A stretch of 64,000 nt of DNA from the NCBI RefSeq assembly GCF_014197435.1, contig NZ_JACIFP010000003.1:49537-113536 (forward strand), written 5' to 3'. The notes beneath the pieces were generated by a model. It had not been told where the DNA came from. It searched no databases and saw only the letters and a list, made by a program, of their open reading frames with translations. Below are positions 60,002-64,000 of this stretch, in pieces. Each line of letters starts with the position of its first letter. The stretch's first letter is position 1. The translations under genes were made by a program, and so were the position numbers. This DNA comes from Gordonia humi (GTDB lineage Bacteria > Actinomycetota > Actinomycetes > Mycobacteriales > Mycobacteriaceae).

Positions 60002-61454
60002 GGCTCTTCGGATGTGAGAGTGCGTAGCTGGTGATCGTCGGCGGGAGCAGTGACCACAACATGTAGGCGGGTCCTGTGGTGCGAGAATGGAAGTTCTCAC
60101 ACAAACCCTCTCGAACGCACAGGACCCATGCACCAGCCTACTTCTGATGTTGCTGACACGATCTGCCGGACGGTCGAGCTCGGCGTCACGATCACCGACG
60201 CCGCCGTCGACTCGGCCGACCGCACCCACATCTGGTGCCGGGTTCTCGATCCTGATCAACACTGTCCGGCCTGCGGAATCGCCGGCCGCCTGCGTGATCA
60301 CACCGAACGTGTCGTCACCGACATCCCCGCGGCCGGGCATCCGGTCCTGCTGCGTATCGCAGTCCCCCGATTCGTGTGCGAGACCGTGGACTGTGCGAGG
60401 TCGATCTTCCGTGCCGACATCACCGGCATCGTCGAGCCTCGAGCCGTGATGACCAGCAGGTGTGCCCGTTGGATCGTGCAACGCATCGTGGTCGACAAGA
60501 TGAGCGTCGCGGCAGTCGCCGCCAACCTCGGGATCGCGTGGAAGGTCGTCAACCTGGCCGCCCTGTCCGCGGCACGCGCCCTGGTCTACACCGGCGCCCA
60601 CCTCGACGGCGTCCGGCACCTGGGCGTCGATGAGCACAAGTGGAAACACGTCCGTGGGCACGGCGAGTCGAGTTGGGTCACCGTCCTGATCGACCTCACA
60701 CCCGTGGTCGACGGGACCGGCCCGGCCCGGCTGCTCGACATGATCGCCGGCCGCTCCAAACAAGTGTTGAAAACGTGGCTCGACGGTCGTGACCAGGTGT
60801 TTCGTGATCGGGTGAAGGTCGTGGCGATGGACGGGTTCACTGGCTACAAGACTGCGACCGCCGAAGAGTTGCCGGCGGCGCGGATCGTGATGGACCCGTT
60901 CCACGTCGTGGCGTTGGCCGGGGACAAGCTCGATCGGTGCCGCACCCGGGTCCAGCAGGCCACGTGCGGGCATCGCGGCCGCACCGGTGATCCGCTGTAC
61001 AAGATTCGGCGGATTCTGCGGACCCGCCCCGCGTTGTTGACTGACAAGCAGAAGATCACCTTGTTCGAGGCGTTGACCAGCCACGATGAGCACGCCGTCG
61101 TCGAGGTCACCTATCAGGTGTATCTGCAGGTGATCGCCGCCTACGAACATCCGCGACGGAGGGAGGGCAAGAAGTTGATGTTCAAGTTGCTCAAACGCAT
61201 CCAGAAGGGTCTGCCCGACGGATTAGAGGAACTCGCCCAGCTCGGACGCACCTTGTGGTCACGCCGCGCCGAGATCCTCGCCTATTTCGACGTCGGCGTC
61301 TCCAACGGGCCCGTTGAAGCCGTCAACGGGCGCCTGGAACACCTGCGCGGGATCGCGCAAGGCTTCCGGAACCTCGACCACTACATATTTCGGTCCCTGC
61401 TGCACTCCGGTCAGCTCGCCGACCGCATCAACGCACTCTGAAATACGAAGAGCC
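60002..61454 (+). mobile_element. ISL3-family element
   Basis: Ends GGCTCTTCG at 60002 and CGAAGAGCC ending at 61454, with further matching bases inside (AGAGTGCGT). Length about 1453 bp. The flanking 8 bp do not match, so a target duplication is not evident. Confidence 0.88.
60128..61441 (+). CDS. ISL3-family transposase
   Basis: 437 residues from ATG 60128. The N-terminal zinc-binding CPACGIAGRLRDHTERVV is followed by a HTH region and the DDE_Tnp_ISL3 domain: Asp in LGVDEHKWKHVRG, Asp in VVAMDGFTGYK and VMDPFHVVALAGDKLDRC, and Glu in NGPVEAVNGRLEHLRGIAQG. Full length and undamaged. Confidence 0.95.
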   Translation: MHQPTSDVADTICRTVELGVTITDAAVDSADRTHIWCRVLDPDQHCPACGIAGRLRDHTERVVTDIPAAGHPVLLRIAVPRFVCETVDCARSIFRADITGIVEPRAVMTSRCARWIVQRIVVDKMSVAAVAANLGIAWKVVNLAALSAARALVYTGAHLDGVRHLGVDEHKWKHVRGHGESSWVTVLIDLTPVVDGTGPARLLDMIAGRSKQVLKTWLDGRDQVFRDRVKVVAMDGFTGYKTATAEELPAARIVMDPFHVVALAGDKLDRCRTRVQQATCGHRGRTGDPLYKIRRILRTRPALLTDKQKITLFEALTSHDEHAVVEVTYQVYLQVIAAYEHPRRREGKKLMFKLLKRIQKGLPDGLEELAQLGRTLWSRRAEILAYFDVGVSNGPVEAVNGRLEHLRGIAQGFRNLDHYIFRSLLHSGQLADRINAL

Positions 61455-61482
61455 GATTTTGATCTGGTCGTTGGTGAAGGTG

Positions 61483-62547
61483 TCAGTCAAGCAGAGGGAC
61501 CCCGCGACGATACTCGTCTGGGCTACAGCCATTCTGTCGGCGAAAGGCACGACGGAAGGATCGGGCATCTGAAAAGCCCACCCGGTACGCGATCGCTGAT
61601 ACAGGAAGGCTGCTACTGCGCAGGAGCTCAATTGCCAGCCCGTCACGGGCCGACGCAAGCTCTGCTCGCCAGCTTGTCCCCGCTAGGTGTAGATACTCCT
61701 GCAGGCTGCGAGGGCTCACAGTCAAGTCCCGCGCGGCCACTTCGAGTGTCATGTTGCGATCGGCCAGCCCTGCTGCCAGGTACGCGCGCACCTTTGCCGG
61801 CCACCCCGGCGAAGCGGGTCGTCGACTGTCTGCATGGCGCTGCAGCACCGCCGCCAGCAGGGGGTCGGCCCCAAGCAACGGTAGGCGAAGATCATCCCAG
61901 CTCAATGACAAGGTTGCCGCCGGACAGCCGTACTCGATGGACTTCACTCCAAGGGCCTCGAGCAGATCACGATGAGTTGCTGATGCCAGCTGCGACAGTT
62001 CGATGCGAGCAGAGCGCAGGTCGCGACCGGTTGCGTGGCGAGCCATTGTCAATTGCCAACTCACCACGAAGAGTTCCGCGTGTGTGTAGTCCACCTCGCC
62101 AGGCATGGTGCGGATCATCGCTGCACGTCGATCGGAGCTGTTCTTCTGGTACTCGTACGCTCCGTAATCGGCCGCAACGATGTTGTACTTGGCTACCGTT
62201 TCGAGCGCATTATCGAGGTTGCCGGATGTGAGAAACAAGTAGTCAAGTATACCGAGTCGCCCAGGCTGGTAGTCGCGGCCAATTCGGGCCCCAAAAATAC
62301 TGTCGCCAAATGTAACCGCAGTTCGATTCAGTAGATGTATTACTGGGTCTGACTGTAACCGTTCGCCGGGATCCTGTATTTTTGCCAGGTCGAGCCCCAG
62401 TTCCTGCGCCAGAGAACCGCCGTCTACCCCGGCTTCTCCCAGCATGTCTAGGAGAAGCCGGGGCGCGCTGGCCGAGACTGTCCCCACCACACCAATAGTA
62501 CTCGAAGATCGAGAATCAGTATTCGACTCGGGCAGTAGATCGGTCAT
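61483..62547 (-). CDS. AraC-family regulator (OruR/arabinose-binding-domain type)
   Basis: 354 residues from ATG 62547. The N-terminal Arabinose_bd-type domain (about residues 25-210: APRLLLDMLGEAGVDGGSLA, LGILDYLFLTSGNLDNALET) and C-terminal HTH_18 (about 255-350: LEVAARDLTVSPRSLQEYLH, LRSSSLPVSAIAYRVGFSDA) are complete. It starts four bases after the end of the APC permease gene, so they form one operon and the regulator probably responds to the transported amine or amino acid. Confidence 0.92.
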   Translation of the reverse strand: MTDLLPESNTDSRSSSTIGVVGTVSASAPRLLLDMLGEAGVDGGSLAQELGLDLAKIQDPGERLQSDPVIHLLNRTAVTFGDSIFGARIGRDYQPGRLGILDYLFLTSGNLDNALETVAKYNIVAADYGAYEYQKNSSDRRAAMIRTMPGEVDYTHAELFVVSWQLTMARHATGRDLRSARIELSQLASATHRDLLEALGVKSIEYGCPAATLSLSWDDLRLPLLGADPLLAAVLQRHADSRRPASPGWPAKVRAYLAAGLADRNMTLEVAARDLTVSPRSLQEYLHLAGTSWRAELASARDGLAIELLRSSSLPVSAIAYRVGFSDARSFRRAFRRQNGCSPDEYRRGVPLLD

Positions 62548-62551
62548 CAAA

Positions 62552-63970
62552 CTAATTCACCGAGATTTCCCCAGTGGAGTATCGTGATCGTACAACCCCG
62601 ACAACCGCACCGATCACCAGGATCAACGGCATCGCCGAGATTAACTTAGAATCACTGCCCGTCACCTCCTCATACTTGACGATGAGCAGAGCCATGACGA
62701 ATGCGAATCCCACCGCGGATACCACTGGAAATATCCGGGTTTCAATAACCCCTCCGGTAACAGAGCCCTTCAATGATGCTACCAAGACGCTCACCGAGCA
62801 GGCGCCCATCAATATTACGATAGTCAGCGCTGTAACCCCAGAGACGATCGGAAAGAGACTACTGATAGGGTCAGATTCGAGCACGATGAACGGGATGAGA
62901 ATCGAGACAGAGGTGCCGATCTGTACGGCACTCGCAACATTTGGCGTTCCAAAACCCTCGTGCGTCTTGGCCATCGATGCAGGCAGAATTCCCGCACGGC
63001 CGAGCGCAAACCCGTACCTTGCAGCCATGTTGTGAATCGCGACTGCGGCAGCGAAGAAGCTGATTGCTACTGTCGCCCCGATCACCTTGGCTGCCGCCGC
63101 GCCAAGGTACTGATTGGCTGCGCTGATCAGCAGGCCGGCGGGGTCTGCGGCGGCGGCGGCCTGGACATCGTCGAACGCGGCGACGAGCGTCCAGGTGGAG
63201 ATCAAGAACACCACCAGGAGCACACCCAGAGCGATGAAGGTCGCTCGCTTGATCTTCCGCTCGGGGGCACTGCACTCCTCGCCATACGCGGCGGCCGCTT
63301 CGTAGCCGCCGAACGACAAGAAGATGAAGACGATGGTCAAAGACAGTCCCGGCCCGAACATCGCAGTCGGTTCGAATCCTTCGAGCGTGAAAGCACTCGG
63401 ACGATCGAGTAGAACTTTGACTGCGAGCGCTCCGAGGAGGGCAAACTGAATGAGGGACACGACCAAAGTCAGCTTGCTGGCGATCGCGATGCCGATGTAG
63501 CTGACCGCCATCATCACCACAAATGCAACACCGGAGTAAACGGGCCACGGAAGCTCAACACCGGTGTAGGCCTGCACAGCAATATCGCCGAAGTAGCCCG
63601 CCGCTGCCGCCATTGCGGCGGCCGCGAGGTTGTAGGATATAAACGCTATGGTCGCCGCGGCCGAACCGGCCTTCAGGCCCAGTCCGTGGCCGATATAGGC
63701 GAAGTAAGCACCCGCACTGACGACGGTCCGGGCAAGGACCGAGTAGCCTACGGTGAAAACCGCGAGTAGCAGTCCTACCACCAGAAACCAGCCTAAAGTC
63801 CCGATCCCGACACCGAAGCCGAGGCTGAGTGACAGGTTCGACGCCATGGCCGTCAGTGGCGCGGCGAATGCCACCACCATGAAGACCATCCCAGAGACGC
63901 CGATTGCATTGCGCTGGAGACGGCCCGTCGGTTGCTGAGAAGCAGACTCGGTATTGGCGACCTCAGCCAT
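62552..63970 (-). CDS. APC-family amino acid/amine permease
   Basis: 472 residues from ATG 63970, near the window edge. About 12 spans. The APC signatures are VVAFAAPLTAMASNLSLSLG in TM1, VVSAGAYFAYIGHGLG in TM2-3, and FIFLSFGGYEAAAAYGEECS with KIKRATFIALG near the middle. They place it with permeases for amino acids, putrescine or ethanolamine-like amines. It is co-transcribed with the AraC-type regulator downstream. Confidence 0.9.
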   Translation of the reverse strand: MAEVANTESASQQPTGRLQRNAIGVSGMVFMVVAFAAPLTAMASNLSLSLGFGVGIGTLGWFLVVGLLLAVFTVGYSVLARTVVSAGAYFAYIGHGLGLKAGSAAATIAFISYNLAAAAMAAAAGYFGDIAVQAYTGVELPWPVYSGVAFVVMMAVSYIGIAIASKLTLVVSLIQFALLGALAVKVLLDRPSAFTLEGFEPTAMFGPGLSLTIVFIFLSFGGYEAAAAYGEECSAPERKIKRATFIALGVLLVVFLISTWTLVAAFDDVQAAAAADPAGLLISAANQYLGAAAAKVIGATVAISFFAAAVAIHNMAARYGFALGRAGILPASMAKTHEGFGTPNVASAVQIGTSVSILIPFIVLESDPISSLFPIVSGVTALTIVILMGACSVSVLVASLKGSVTGGVIETRIFPVVSAVGFAFVMALLIVKYEEVTGSDSKLISAMPLILVIGAVVGVVRSRYSTGEISVN

Positions 63971-64000
63971 GGGTTGCCCCGCGTCCAGGAGCCGCTGTGG

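Noticed and set aside
59966..61150. 394-codon minus-strand frame opposite the ISL3 transposase
   Set aside because: Antisense shadow of an intact, clearly homologous transposase; no recognisable protein motifs.

Overview
The window looks like an actinobacterial, mycolic-acid-bearing genome (Gordonia/Rhodococcus/Williamsia type; the genus is inference). It has high GC, GTG/TTG starts and GGAGG-type ribosome sites, an MspA-family outer-membrane porin gene, and IS families typical of these bacteria. A plasmid replication/partition block and roughly ten intact, broken or nested insertion sequences point to a large catabolic plasmid or an integrated plasmid segment.

Layout. 0-1.6 kb: the start of a class III CoA-transferase gene, divergent from a LysR regulator. 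1.6-3.0 kb: a decayed IS256-type element. 3.1-10.8 kb: plasmid backbone, with a DUF3800-like protein, a strongly folded non-coding block, a small membrane protein, a DUF4913-like protein, a type IV coupling protein gene wrecked by an IS insertion and a frameshift, a ribbon-helix-helix protein, a replication initiator, and ParA plus a small ParB flanked by TAGCT repeats. An identical 1268-bp IS3-family element occurs three times (5660, 10831, 40586). 12.2-13.2 kb: an IS5-family element.

13.2-43 kb is the catabolic region. First comes a FCD-GntR repressor / CitMHS transporter / AtuA-like (DUF1446) / DUF4387 module with three copies of one candidate operator. Next is an IclR and a PucR-type regulator beside a minus-strand set: cyclase-family hydrolase, MBL-fold hydrolase, CaiB CoA-transferase, muconolactone-isomerase-like protein and CitE-like lyase. 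Then come two MFS carriers, a CocE/NonD hydrolase, a Zn-alcohol dehydrogenase and a succinate-semialdehyde-type aldehyde dehydrogenase. Last are a TetR regulator, a dead SMR gene, an acyl-CoA ligase and a phosphotriesterase-like hydrolase. The enzymes together suggest uptake of carboxylic acids, esters or lactones, opening and CoA activation, cleavage by a lyase, and oxidation of a hydroxy-acid through a semialdehyde. No substrate can be assigned from sequence.

43-48 kb is a gene graveyard: thioredoxin and thioredoxin-reductase fragments, an IS481 remnant, a patatin gene split by an IS256-family element with a 9-bp target duplication, and a chain of truncated IS3/IS3/IS110 pieces. 48-55.5 kb holds a TauE/SafE permease with a divergent AraC regulator, a duplicated two-gene cassette of unknown function (one copy decayed), a secreted protein and the MspA-like porin. 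55.7-64 kb holds an MFS / acyl-CoA ligase / alpha-beta hydrolase set, an intact ISL3-family element, and an APC permease with an AraC-type regulator. I saw no rRNA, tRNA or CRISPR array.
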